From Panacagrimonas sp052386745 (GTDB lineage: Bacteria; Pseudomonadota; Gammaproteobacteria; Nevskiales; Nevskiaceae), in the NCBI GenBank assembly GCA_052386745.1, contig JBQTJW010000013.1, positions 11,219 to 75,218 on the forward strand: a DNA stretch of 64,000 nt. Direction: 5' to 3'. Made by a program: the position numbers and the translations under genes. The notes under the pieces are model-generated. The model did not search any database. It was not told where the DNA came from and saw only the letters and a list, made by a program, of their open reading frames with translations. Positions 1-7,995 of this stretch are shown piece after piece (position 1 is the stretch's first letter; every line of letters starts with the position of its first letter).

Positions 1-1
1 T

Positions 2-184
2 ATTCGCGAAGGGGACGTGATCCTCACGCTGTCGGGGCAGTCCGTGGATTCCCCCGAGCGGTTTGCCGAGGTGGTGGGACGCCTGACGCAGGGAACGACG
101 GTCGCCGCCCTGGTGAGCCGCGACGGCGCACCCTCGTTCGTGCCGCTGGAAGTTCCGATTGTCAAAGCCCCCATCACTCCCTGA
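2..184 (+). CDS. C-terminal end of DegP/DegQ/MucD-type periplasmic serine protease (partial)
   Basis: Only the last 60 codons are inside the window; the frame is open from base 2 to a TGA at 182-184. The residues IREGDVILTLSG, followed by a segment ending in FVPLEVPIV, are typical of the end of a PDZ domain, which binds exposed C-termini of misfolded envelope proteins in HtrA-family proteases. The protease domain is not visible. Its place directly before a glutaredoxin-like gene and lepA matches the gammaproteobacterial mucD/degP position at the end of the rpoE-rse operon. The family call rests on this PDZ fragment plus gene order, so which HtrA paralogue it is remains open. Confidence 0.72.
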   Translation: MREGDVILTLSGQSVDSPERFAEVVGRLTQGTTVAALVSRDGAPSFVPLEVPIVKAPITP

Positions 185-197
185 GGAATCCCTGCAC

Positions 198-476
198 GTG
201 AGTCCGCCAGCCCCGGTGCCGCGCCTGAGCCTGCTCGGGCGGATCGATTGCGGCCTGTGCGAGGAGATGGCGTTCGAACTCCAGGGATGGAGCTCGACCC
301 GGAACGTGGCGTTTGACCACGCGGATGTGGACGGAAACCCCGACTGGCAGCGCCGCTTCGGACTGCGGGTGCCGGTCATCCTGGATGCCTGGGGCGAGGT
401 CGTCTGCGAAGCACGCTTCGACGTTCAGGCCATGGATGGGTGGTTGATCGAATGCCGGCGCCGCGGCCGTTCCTGA
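198..476 (+). CDS. glutaredoxin-like (DUF836) thioredoxin-fold protein
   Basis: Small protein of 92 residues with a thioredoxin-like fold: a beta strand (RLSLLGR) leads into the CGLC redox pair followed by EEM, the signature of the DUF836 glutaredoxin-like family, and a later RVPVIL segment carries the cis-Pro expected of thioredoxin folds. The frame also opens at a TTG at 159, but GTG 198 has GAGGAA at 183-188 with 9-bp spacing, so I chose it. The upstream protease stop lies just before this site, suggesting translational coupling. Such genes sit between mucD and lepA in many gammaproteobacteria. The precise redox partner is unknown. Confidence 0.8.
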   Translation: MSPPAPVPRLSLLGRIDCGLCEEMAFELQGWSSTRNVAFDHADVDGNPDWQRRFGLRVPVILDAWGEVVCEARFDVQAMDGWLIECRRRGRS

Positions 477-504
477 GCTCGCCGTTCCAGGGATCGCGAC
501 CGGC

Positions 505-510
505 TATACT
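505..510 (+). promoter_or_regulatory. possible -10 box upstream of lepA
   Basis: TATACT lies 40 bp upstream of the lepA start in the short gap after the glutaredoxin-like gene. No good -35 hexamer is visible at 16-18 bp spacing, so this is only a candidate internal promoter for lepA-lepB. Confidence 0.3.
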
Positions 511-549
511 CCGCGGCCTTTTAGCTTCGATTTTCTGTGATTTGGCGGT

Positions 550-2352
550 ATGAATCTCGCGAATATCCGCAATTTCTGCATCATCGCGCACATCGATCAC
601 GGCAAATCCACGCTTGCCGACCGCTTCATCCAGCTCACCGGGGGACTGGAGGAGCGCGAGATGCAGGCGCAGGTGCTCGACAATAACCCTATCGAGCGCG
701 AGCGCGGCATCACCATCAAGGCCCAGGCCGTGTCGCTGAACTACAAGGCGCGCGACGGGCAGGTGTACCAGCTGAACATGATCGACACACCCGGGCACGT
801 GGACTTCAGCTACGAGGTGTCGCGCTCGCTCTTCTCCTGCGAGGGCGCGCTGCTGGTGGTGGACGCCAGCCAGGGTGTGGAGGCGCAGTCGGTGGCCAAT
901 TGCTACACGGCGCTGGAGATGAATCTGGAAGTGGTGCCGGTGCTGAACAAGGTGGACCTGCAGAACGCCGAGCCGGACCGCGTGGCCGAGGAAATCGAGC
1001 AGGTGATCGGCATCGAGGCCACCGATGCGCTGCGCATCTCGGCCAAGACTGGCCTGGGCGTTCCCGACGTTCTGGAAGCCGTGATCAAGCAGCTGCCGCC
1101 GCCCAAGGGCAACCCGGAGGGCAAGCTCCAGGCGCTGATCGTGGACAGCTGGTTCGACAACTACCTGGGCGTGGTGTCGCTGGTGCGCATCGTCAACGGC
1201 TCGATCCAGAAGGGCCAGAAGATCCGCGTGCTGTCCACCGGCAAGGATCACGAAGTGGGCATGCTCGGCGTGCACACGCCCAAGCGCGTGTTCAAGGACC
1301 GGCTGGAAACCGGCGAGGTGGGGTTCCTCATCGCCGGCATCAAGGACATTTTCGGCGCGCCGGTGGGCGACACGCTCACGCTCAGCAGCAACCCCTGCAC
1401 CGAGATGCTGCCCGGCTTCCGCAAGATCCAGCCGCGCGTGTTCGCCGGCCTGTTCCCGGTGGATGCGGATGATTTCGAAGACTTCCGCGAATCGCTGTCC
1501 AAGCTGCGCCTCAACGATTCGGCGCTGCAGTACGAGCCGGAGAATTCCACCGCGCTGGGCTTCGGCTTCCGCATCGGCTTCCTGGGCATGCTGCACATGG
1601 AAATCGTGCAGGAGCGCCTGGAACGCGAGTACGGCCTGAACCTCATCACCACCGCGCCCTCGGTGGTGTACGAGGTGGAACTGCCGGGCGGCGTGGTGCA
1701 GAAGATCGACAACCCGTCCGAGCTGCCGGAGGCGGGCGCCTACGTGGACGTGCGCGAGCCCATCATCGTGGCGCGCGTGCTGATGCCGCACGACTACGTG
1801 GGGCCGGTCATGCAGCTGTGCATGGAAAAGCGCGGCGTGCAGAAGAACCTGCGCTACCTCGGCGCGCAGGTGCAGCTGGAAATCGAGATGCCGCTGGCCG
1901 AGGTGGTGCTGGACTTTTTCGATCGCCTCAAGAGCGTGTCGCGCGGCTACGCCAGCTTCGAGTACGAGTTCACGCGCTTCCAGACCGCGGACCTGGTCAA
2001 GCTCGACGTGCTGGTGAACGGCGACAAGGTGGACGCACTGGCCACCATCGTGCACCGCGACAACGCCTTTCCCCGCGGGCGCGACCTGTGCGAACGCATG
2101 CAGGAAGTAATCCACCGCCAGCAGTTCGACGTGGCCATCCAGGCCGCCATCGGCGCCAAGATCATCTCGCGCAGCACGGTGAAGGCGCTGCGCAAGGACG
2201 TCACCGCCAAGTGCTACGGCGGCGACGTGTCGCGCAAGCGCAAGCTCCTGGAAAAGCAGAAGGAAGGCAAGAAGCGCATGAAGCAGGTGGGCAGCGTGGA
2301 GATTCCGCAGGAAGCCTTCCTCGCCGTGCTCGGCGTGGACCGAAAGAAGTGA
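550..2352 (+). CDS. lepA: elongation factor 4 (LepA), back-translocating ribosomal GTPase
   Basis: A 600-residue translational GTPase, the normal LepA length. The G1 loop AHIDHGKST is near residues 13-21, the switch II DTPGH near 78-82 and the G4 motif NKVD near 132. The C-terminal third carries the LepA-specific domain ending in lysine-rich KRKLLEKQKEGKKRMK. EF4 binds the ribosome and is linked to stalled or mistranslocated states and 30S biogenesis. It begins the lepA-lepB-rnc-era-recO run: lepB starts 14 bp after its stop. Start ATG 550 gives the canonical N-terminus MNLANIRNF. Confidence 0.98.
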   Translation: MNLANIRNFCIIAHIDHGKSTLADRFIQLTGGLEEREMQAQVLDNNPIERERGITIKAQAVSLNYKARDGQVYQLNMIDTPGHVDFSYEVSRSLFSCEGALLVVDASQGVEAQSVANCYTALEMNLEVVPVLNKVDLQNAEPDRVAEEIEQVIGIEATDALRISAKTGLGVPDVLEAVIKQLPPPKGNPEGKLQALIVDSWFDNYLGVVSLVRIVNGSIQKGQKIRVLSTGKDHEVGMLGVHTPKRVFKDRLETGEVGFLIAGIKDIFGAPVGDTLTLSSNPCTEMLPGFRKIQPRVFAGLFPVDADDFEDFRESLSKLRLNDSALQYEPENSTALGFGFRIGFLGMLHMEIVQERLEREYGLNLITTAPSVVYEVELPGGVVQKIDNPSELPEAGAYVDVREPIIVARVLMPHDYVGPVMQLCMEKRGVQKNLRYLGAQVQLEIEMPLAEVVLDFFDRLKSVSRGYASFEYEFTRFQTADLVKLDVLVNGDKVDALATIVHRDNAFPRGRDLCERMQEVIHRQQFDVAIQAAIGAKIISRSTVKALRKDVTAKCYGGDVSRKRKLLEKQKEGKKRMKQVGSVEIPQEAFLAVLGVDRKK

Positions 2353-2365
2353 AGCGAGGAAGAGA

Positions 2366-3160
2366 ATGAACCTGCCGTCCGATGTGCATTTCGATTTCGC
2401 GGTCCTGCTGACCCTGCTCACGCTCCTGACCGGGCTGGGCTGGGCGGCGGACACGCTGTGGTTTGCACAGCGGCGGCGCAACCAGATCGGCGGCAAGGCC
2501 AAGCCGGCCTGGATCCTGGATTTTTCGCGCTCGTTCTTCCCGGTAATTTTCGCGGTGCTGATGCTGCGCTCGTTCATCGCCGAGCCGTTCCGCATTCCCT
2601 CGGGCTCCATGATTCCCACCCTGCTCGTGGGCGATTTCATCCTGGTCAACAAGTTCTCGTTCGGCCTGCGCGACCCGGTGTTCCACCACGAATTCTTCAA
2701 GGGCGACCGACCCACGCGCGGCGACGTGGTGGTGTTCCGCTGGCCGCGCGATCCGTCGGTGGACTTCATCAAGCGCATCGTCGGCGTGCCGGGCGATCGC
2801 ATCAGCTATCGCGACAAGATTCTGTACGTGAACGACGAGGTCGCGGCGCAGACGCCCGACGGCGCCTACACCGCCAACAGCACCCAGCGCGGCACCGCGT
2901 ACCGGCTGACCGAGTCCATACCCGGGCACGAGCACCACATCATCGTGAACCCCGAGGCCACCGCGCAGGATTTTGAGATGACGGTGCCGCCGGGCGAATA
3001 CTTCGCCATGGGCGACAACCGCGACGGCAGCTTCGATTCGCGCGGCTGGGGCACGGTTCCGGAGCACAACCTGGTCGGCAAGGCCTTCCTCATCTGGATG
3101 AGCTGGGACGGCCAGCGCTCGCGGCCCAATTTCTCGCGCATCGGCACGAGCATCCGCTGA
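2366..3160 (+). CDS. lepB: signal peptidase I
   Basis: A 264-residue inner-membrane leader peptidase. Two N-terminal hydrophobic segments (about residues 11-27 and 57-70) precede the periplasmic catalytic domain. The nucleophile is Ser81 in PSGSMIPTL and the general base Lys136 in DFIKRIVGVPGD; the conserved MGDNRDGSFDSRGWG box lies further on. It removes signal peptides from exported preproteins. In many related genomes a DUF4845 gene separates lepB from rnc; here rnc begins 17 bp after the stop. An AGGAAGAG sequence sits just upstream of ATG 2366. Confidence 0.97.
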   Translation: MNLPSDVHFDFAVLLTLLTLLTGLGWAADTLWFAQRRRNQIGGKAKPAWILDFSRSFFPVIFAVLMLRSFIAEPFRIPSGSMIPTLLVGDFILVNKFSFGLRDPVFHHEFFKGDRPTRGDVVVFRWPRDPSVDFIKRIVGVPGDRISYRDKILYVNDEVAAQTPDGAYTANSTQRGTAYRLTESIPGHEHHIIVNPEATAQDFEMTVPPGEYFAMGDNRDGSFDSRGWGTVPEHNLVGKAFLIWMSWDGQRSRPNFSRIGTSIR

Positions 3161-3176
3161 GCCGGGACCGGGACGC

Positions 3177-3863
3177 GTGACGCAGGAACGGCAGCGCGCC
3201 GAACTCCAGGCCCGGATCGGTCATTCGTTTCGCGACGCCGGGCTGCTGCTGCGGGCGCTGACCCATCGCTCGTTTTCGGCCGACAACAACGAGCGCCTGG
3301 AATTCCTGGGCGATGCGCTGATCAGCGTCGTCATCGCCGAGGTGCTGTTCCAGAAGCAGCCGCGGGCCGGCGAAGGCGCTCTGTCCCGCCTGCGGTCGAG
3401 CCTGGTGCGCGAGCGCAGCCTGGCGCAGATCGCGCGGCGGCTGGACCTGGGCAGCCTGCTGCAACTGGGCGAAGGCGAGCTCAAGAGCGGCGGCTGGCGG
3501 CGCGACTCGGTGCTGGCGGATGCACTGGAAGCCCTGGTTGCCGCGGTCTACCTGGACGCCGGCTTCGACGCCGTGCGCAGCGTGAGCCTGCGCCTGTTCG
3601 AGCCCGAACTCGCCGCGCTGCCCGACGCCGAAACTCTCAAGGACCCCAAGACGCGGCTCCAGGAATGGTTGCAGGCCCGCGGCCGGCCCGTCCCCGAATA
3701 CCTGGTGCTGTCAGAGACCGGGCCTGCGCATCACCGGCACTTTCACGTGCGCGCCCGGCTGCAGGACGCGGACCATTCCAGCGATGCCAGCGGCAGCAGC
3801 CGCCGCACGGCAGAACAGATGGCGGCGGATGTCCTGCTGCGCCAACTCGGCGATGATGCATGA
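3177..3863 (+). CDS. rnc: ribonuclease III
   Basis: A 228-residue double-strand RNA endonuclease that processes rRNA precursors and structured mRNAs. The nuclease signature ERLEFLGDA is at residues 39-47 and the second acidic cluster in LADALEALVAAVYLD around 115-125; the last 70 residues form the dsRNA-binding domain starting at DPKTRLQEW. The start is GTG 3177, which places the N-terminal helix at the normal distance from the signature. The stop is 3 bp before the first possible era start, so the two are translationally linked. Confidence 0.97.
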   Translation: MTQERQRAELQARIGHSFRDAGLLLRALTHRSFSADNNERLEFLGDALISVVIAEVLFQKQPRAGEGALSRLRSSLVRERSLAQIARRLDLGSLLQLGEGELKSGGWRRDSVLADALEALVAAVYLDAGFDAVRSVSLRLFEPELAALPDAETLKDPKTRLQEWLQARGRPVPEYLVLSETGPAHHRHFHVRARLQDADHSSDASGSSRRTAEQMAADVLLRQLGDDA

Positions 3864-3896
3864 TGAATGAGTTCCAGCGTGAGGAGCGGTGCCGGG

Positions 3897-4781
3897 ATGC
3901 GTAGCGGGATGGTGACCCTGGTGGGGCGGCCCAACGTCGGCAAGTCCTCGCTGCTCAACGCACTGGTCGGGCGCAAGCTCAGCATCGTGTCGCACAAGCC
4001 GCAGACCACGCGCAACGCCATCCAGGGCGTGCTGCACGGGCCGGAGTGCCAGATCGTGTTCGTCGATACGCCGGGCCTGCATCGCAAGGCCCCGCGCGCG
4101 CTCAACCGCGCCATGAACGACGCCGCCTCCAACAGCCTGCACGACGTGGACCTGGCCGTGTTCGTGGTGGAGTCGCTGCACTGGACCGAGGAGGACGATC
4201 TCGTCCTCGAACGCCTGCAGGCGGTCACGGCGCCGGTGGCCCTGGTCATCAACAAGATCGACCGGGTGGCGGACAAGACGCGGCTGCTGCCGGAGCTGGA
4301 GACGCTCTCGGCGCGTCGCGACTTCGCCTTCGTCATGCCGCTGTCGGCCAAGAAGGGCGACAACGTGCAGACGCTGGCGAACGAGATCATGGCGCGCATG
4401 CCGGCGGGGCCGCCGCTGTATCCCCCCGACATGGTGGCCGGCTTCGACGACGCCTTCCTCGCCGCCGAACTGGTGCGCGAAAAGCTGACGCGGACCCTGC
4501 ACCAGGAGCTGCCCTACGCGCTCACGGTGTCGATCGAGTCGTACGTGCTCGAAGGCCGCATGCACCGCATCAGCGCCGTGATCTGGGTGGAGCGCGAGGG
4601 GCAGAAGAAGATCGTGATCGGCGAGGACGGCTCCGCGCTCAAGCGCGTGGGCACGCAGGCGCGCAAGGAGCTGGAACACCTGATCGGTGCCAAGGTATTC
4701 CTGCAGCTCTGGTGTCGCGTGCGCGAGAACTGGAGTGACGACCCGGCGGCGCTCAAGCAGTTCGGACTGAGCGGGGATTAG
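3897..4781 (+). CDS. era: GTPase Era, 16S rRNA/30S assembly factor
   Basis: GTPase with the P-loop GRPNVGKS at residues 10-17, the G3 motif DTPGLH and the G4 motif NKID, followed by a C-terminal KH domain (VEREGQKKIVIGEDG). Era binds the 3' end of 16S rRNA and aids 30S maturation. I chose ATG 3897 (294 aa) because GAGGAG at 3881-3886 is 10 bp upstream; an in-frame ATG at 3867 would add 10 residues but has no good ribosome-binding site. It follows rnc and precedes recO as in most gammaproteobacteria. Confidence 0.97.
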   Translation: MRSGMVTLVGRPNVGKSSLLNALVGRKLSIVSHKPQTTRNAIQGVLHGPECQIVFVDTPGLHRKAPRALNRAMNDAASNSLHDVDLAVFVVESLHWTEEDDLVLERLQAVTAPVALVINKIDRVADKTRLLPELETLSARRDFAFVMPLSAKKGDNVQTLANEIMARMPAGPPLYPPDMVAGFDDAFLAAELVREKLTRTLHQELPYALTVSIESYVLEGRMHRISAVIWVEREGQKKIVIGEDGSALKRVGTQARKELEHLIGAKVFLQLWCRVRENWSDDPAALKQFGLSGD

Positions 4782-4790
4782 GCTCTACCC

Positions 4791-5510
4791 GTGACGCGGG
4801 CCAAGGTGCTGCTGGAGCCGGCCTGGATCCTCAAGGCGGCGCCCTACGGTGACACCAGCCTGCTGGTCGAAGCGATCACCGGGGCGCATGGGCGCGTGGG
4901 ACTGGTGGCGCGTGGCGTGCGCTCGCCGCGCTCCCGAACCCGGGCGCTGCTGCAAAGCTTCCGGCCGGTGCTGCTGTCGTGGGCCCAGTCGGGTGAGCTG
5001 GGCACCTTGAGTGCCGTGGAGAGTGCCGGCGCCGCGCTGGACCTGCCTGGCGAGAAGGTCTTCAGCGGCTGGTATCTCAACGAGCTGCTGCTGCGGCTGC
5101 TTCAGCGGCACGAGCCGCATCCGGTCGTGTTCGAGCGGTACGGCGGAACATTGCTCGCCCTATCCGGTCCCACGGCCCTTGATCCATGGGTTCTGAGGCA
5201 GTTTGAACTGGGCCTGCTCGCCGAACTGGGGTTCGGCATTGAGCTGTTACCGGACATCGATCCCGGGGCGATTTACCGGTACGAAATCAATCGGGGCCTG
5301 TTGCCCGCCACACCTGACGACCCGGCGCCGATCCCCGGCAGCGCCCTGATCGCACTGCGGGATGCCTTGCCTGGCAGCGAGCGTGACCTTGCAGCGGTCG
5401 GGCGCTTGCTCAAGGTGGCCTTGGGCGCGCAGTTGGGACAAAAGTCGCTGGAGACCGCCAGGATGCTCCGAGCCTTGCGACGGGGCACGAGACCGCGGGA
5501 GGCCGGCTAG
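4791..5510 (+). CDS. recO: DNA repair protein RecO
   Basis: A 239-residue RecO with the N-terminal OB fold (AWILKAAPYGDTSLLVEAIT, then GLVARGVRSPRS) and a helical C-terminal half ending in KSLETARMLRAL. RecO helps RecR load RecA on SSB-coated gaps. As in other gammaproteobacterial RecO proteins there is no cysteine zinc finger. The start is GTG 4791, 10 bp after era. The usual next genes, pdxJ and acpS, are absent: the next gene is convergent and its stop overlaps the recO stop. Confidence 0.93.
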   Translation: MTRAKVLLEPAWILKAAPYGDTSLLVEAITGAHGRVGLVARGVRSPRSRTRALLQSFRPVLLSWAQSGELGTLSAVESAGAALDLPGEKVFSGWYLNELLLRLLQRHEPHPVVFERYGGTLLALSGPTALDPWVLRQFELGLLAELGFGIELLPDIDPGAIYRYEINRGLLPATPDDPAPIPGSALIALRDALPGSERDLAAVGRLLKVALGAQLGQKSLETARMLRALRRGTRPREAG

Positions 5511-5770
5511 TTCGAGGGCGACGAACGTTGCCTGCGCACGGCGTTCCGGATCGAATCCACCAGCCGCACGATGAGCCAACCGGCAAGCGAGGCAACCACC
5601 GCCATCGCGGACGCCAGGATGATCCAGGTCAGCCATGCGGGACCAGGGGGCTGATCGATGTAGGGCAGCAGGCCGGCGGTCGAGGTCACCAGCACCGCCG
5701 TTGCAATCACGCCAAACTGCCCGATCCGTTGGGCTGCGATGCTGGGGCGACTCTGGCGGATGTCAGGCAT
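5507..5770 (-). CDS. small two-helix membrane protein, unknown function
   Basis: An 87-residue protein with two clear hydrophobic stretches (FGVIATAVLVTSTAGLLPYI and WIILASAMAVVASLAGWLIV) separated by a short Pro-rich loop, and a basic C-terminal tail (RNAVRRQRSS). It is likely an inner-membrane hairpin protein. The frame is open further upstream, but ATG 5770 gives a sensible hydrophilic N-terminus. It is convergent with recO and the two stop codons overlap. I do not recognise a family. Confidence 0.5.
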   Translation of the reverse strand: MPDIRQSRPSIAAQRIGQFGVIATAVLVTSTAGLLPYIDQPPGPAWLTWIILASAMAVVASLAGWLIVRLVDSIRNAVRRQRSSPSN

Positions 5771-5808
5771 GCCGTGTCCCGGAAATCCTGTTGCGGGAAG
5801 AAGAAGAT

Positions 5809-5836
5809 CGGCCCGGCTGGCGAACCAGCCGGGCCG
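5809..5836 (-). terminator. strong hairpin, possible terminator for a minus-strand transcript
   Basis: Perfect inverted repeat with arms CGGCCCGGCTGG and CCAGCCGGGCCG and a 4-base loop. On the minus strand it is followed by ATCTTCTTCTTCCC, a weak pyrimidine tract, so termination is more plausible in the minus direction. No clear upstream gene would use it except a 29-codon frame at 5847-5936. Confidence 0.45.
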
Positions 5837-6025
5837 AATCGACGACTCAGCGGGGGAGAGCGTCGTCGACAGGTAGGAAGTCCGTCGATTCCGACGCCCT
5901 TCCGGTGAACTTGTTCGCCAGGAAAGCGTGAAGCATGCCGCTGGGGCAGATGCCAATAACGTCATTTGAAACAATCAAATATGATCTGATATCACGAGTC
6001 CTGCCGTCGTCGGTGCGACGCGCGC

Positions 6026-6060
6026 TGTCGGGCATTGTCCAAGTCCGACAAAACCCGACA
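6026..6060. repeat. nested inverted repeat, candidate regulator-binding site
   Basis: Outer arms TGTCGGG (6026-6032) and CCCGACA (6054-6060) enclose inner arms TTGTC (6035-6039) and GACAA (6047-6051). Spacing is symmetric: 2 bp between arms on each side and a 7-bp centre. More CCGAC/GACAA-like words follow up to about 6090. It lies about 65 bp upstream of the -10-like box before gspA. Confidence 0.5.
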
Positions 6061-6124
6061 ATCGTCGTCTCCCGACGGACAAACGGTCGTCGTGGGCCGC
6101 GAAGGCGCACATCGCGGCCAAAGC

Positions 6125-6130
6125 TATACT
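6125..6130 (+). promoter_or_regulatory. possible -10 box for gspA
   Basis: TATACT in the same local context (GCTATACT) as the box before lepA. The -35 region is poor, which could mean activator dependence. Confidence 0.3.
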
Positions 6131-6191
6131 TTCGGTTCACCTGATGGACTCTGGGGGTGACGCAGGTGCGGTTTTGGAGTGCCTGCGTCCC

Positions 6192-7985
6192 ATGGTCGCC
6201 ATCTCTATTGGTTCTGACTCCACCGATACCGCAACCAGCGTGTACGCGCCGTTTTTCCAGCTTCGGGAGATGCCGTTCTCCATTTCTCCCGATCCCGCCT
6301 ATCTCTACATGTCGCCTCGCCATCAGGAGGCGCTGGGGCATCTGCTGTATGGAACGGGTCAGTACGGCGGGTTTGTCCAGCTGACCGGGGAAGTGGGCAC
6401 CGGCAAGACCACCATCGTTCGCGCGCTGCTGGAACAGAAGCTCGAAGGCGTCGAGGTGGCCATGGTGCACAATCCCCGGCAGAGCGAGGCCGAGTTTGTG
6501 CAAACCATCTGCGACGAGCTCTCGGTCGATTACCGGCGTGATCCGCCTCCCACCGTCAAGAATCTCGTCGACGAACTCAATCTCCACCTGTTGCGCAATC
6601 ACGCCAATGACCGCCGGACCGTCCTGATCATCGACGAGGCCCAGAACCTGGCGCCGGACGTGCTCGAACAGGTCCGGCTGCTCACCAACCTGGAGACGAA
6701 CAAGGACAAGCTGTTGCGGATCATGCTCGTGGGTCAGCCCGAGCTGGCTGAGCTCCTCGCACGGCCGGACCTGCGGCAACTGGCCAGCCGCATCACGGCC
6801 CGCTATCACCTGACGCCGCTCGAAGAGAGCGAGACGGGCGCCTATATCCGTCACCGCCTGCGCGTTGCGGGGACGAGCGAATCCTTGTTCACGCCGGATG
6901 CCGTCGTCGCCATCCAGCGGCTGACGCGCGGGGTGCCGCGACTGATCAATCTGATCTGCGACCGCGCGCTGCTGGGCGCCTACTCGCGGCACCAGCGTCG
7001 CGTGACCCGGGACCTGGTCCGCGGAGCCGCGGTGGAGGTGTTCGGCAAAGGGGTCCGCATGCGCTCGCAGGGGGACGCCAGGCACGCCCCCTGGCGACGC
7101 CTTCCCGGGCGGCGCCGATCCCTGTCCCTGCCGGACAAACCTCTTGCGCTGGGGACCGGCGCGGTGGTGGGCTTGGCCGCACTGGCGTGCCTGGTGTTGG
7201 CCATCGTGTTCCGGGACAGGCTGTCGATCGACACATGGCTGGGCCGGTCCGCCGATCAAAATCCGGTCGAGCCGGCCTCGGCCCCCGTCAGGATCGATCC
7301 CCCGGCGCAAACACCATCGAAAACGTCGGCCGAAGCTCTGAAGAGTGCCCCGGCAAATCCGGCGGACGGGAAAGCGCTCAACTCATTCGCCGAAGTCATT
7401 GCCGGCACGCCCGCGCTGCCGAAGCTGACCGACCGCCTGATCCGGTTGTGGGACAGTGAATTCACGGTCCCGAACGGCGAAAACGTATGCCGCAGCCTGC
7501 ACACGGTGCAGCTCGAGTGTTACCGCACCCAGGGATCGGTCGACCTGCTGCGGCGCCTGGATCGCCCGGCCATTCTCACGCTTGAGCTGGAAGACGGCAC
7601 CCAGCGGCACGTCCTACTGACCCAGCTCACGAGCGATCGCGCGTCCCTAGCCATGGCAGCGGGCTCGACGGAAGTTTCACTGGTCGCGCTCGATGAAGCA
7701 TGGACCGGCGAGATGTTCCTGCTATGGCGCCTGGAAACGGCCGATGTCGCCATCGAGTTTGGCGAGCGGGGGCCGGGCGCCGAGTGGCTGCGGGAGCGCC
7801 TGGCGCGGCTGATGGGCAAGACTGTTCCGGCCAAGAAACTGCCCTTCGACGATGCGCTCCGAGCCGAAGTGCGCCAGTTCCAGGCCGCGCGCGGCCTCGG
7901 GGCGGACGGCATCGTCGGCGTGCAGACCCGGATCGCCCTTTCCGACCTTGCCCCGGGCACGCCCACCCTGAAGTACACGCCCTGA
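6192..7985 (+). CDS. gspA: ExeA/GspA-type AAA ATPase with peptidoglycan-binding domain
   Basis: ExeA/GspA forms a complex with GspB that inserts or anchors the type II secretion secretin through the cell wall. From ATG 6192 the protein has 597 residues: the family N-terminus (FFQLREMPFSISPDP), an AAA core with Walker A GEVGTGKTT and Walker B VLIIDEAQNL, one transmembrane segment (AVVGLAALACLVLAIVF) after a basic linker, a periplasmic C39-like region with the WDSEF and LLRRLDRPAILTL motifs, and a C-terminal peptidoglycan-binding repeat (LRAEVRQFQAARGLGADGIV). An in-frame ATG at 6144 is possible but lies very close to the putative promoter. gspB follows 10 bp later; no other T2SS genes are in the window. 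Confidence 0.9.
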   Translation: MVAISIGSDSTDTATSVYAPFFQLREMPFSISPDPAYLYMSPRHQEALGHLLYGTGQYGGFVQLTGEVGTGKTTIVRALLEQKLEGVEVAMVHNPRQSEAEFVQTICDELSVDYRRDPPPTVKNLVDELNLHLLRNHANDRRTVLIIDEAQNLAPDVLEQVRLLTNLETNKDKLLRIMLVGQPELAELLARPDLRQLASRITARYHLTPLEESETGAYIRHRLRVAGTSESLFTPDAVVAIQRLTRGVPRLINLICDRALLGAYSRHQRRVTRDLVRGAAVEVFGKGVRMRSQGDARHAPWRRLPGRRRSLSLPDKPLALGTGAVVGLAALACLVLAIVFRDRLSIDTWLGRSADQNPVEPASAPVRIDPPAQTPSKTSAEALKSAPANPADGKALNSFAEVIAGTPALPKLTDRLIRLWDSEFTVPNGENVCRSLHTVQLECYRTQGSVDLLRRLDRPAILTLELEDGTQRHVLLTQLTSDRASLAMAAGSTEVSLVALDEAWTGEMFLLWRLETADVAIEFGERGPGAEWLRERLARLMGKTVPAKKLPFDDALRAEVRQFQAARGLGADGIVGVQTRIALSDLAPGTPTLKYTP

Positions 7986-7995
7986 GAATGCCGAC

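Larger units (their letters stand above)
5771..6143. other. gene-free gap between the small membrane gene and gspA
   Basis: No convincing gene. It holds a 12-bp-stem hairpin (5809-5836), a 29-codon minus-strand frame (5847-5936), an AT-rich patch around 5950-5990 unlike the GC-rich surroundings, a nested inverted repeat (6026-6060) and a TATACT box (6125-6130). The mix suggests promoters, a regulator-binding site and possibly a short transcript. Confidence 0.6.

Noticed and set aside
376..2802. 808-codon open frame on the minus strand across lepA and lepB
   Set aside because: It is antisense to two certain genes, is rich in His, Arg, Ala and Gly, and matches no family. High third-position GC keeps the opposite strand open.
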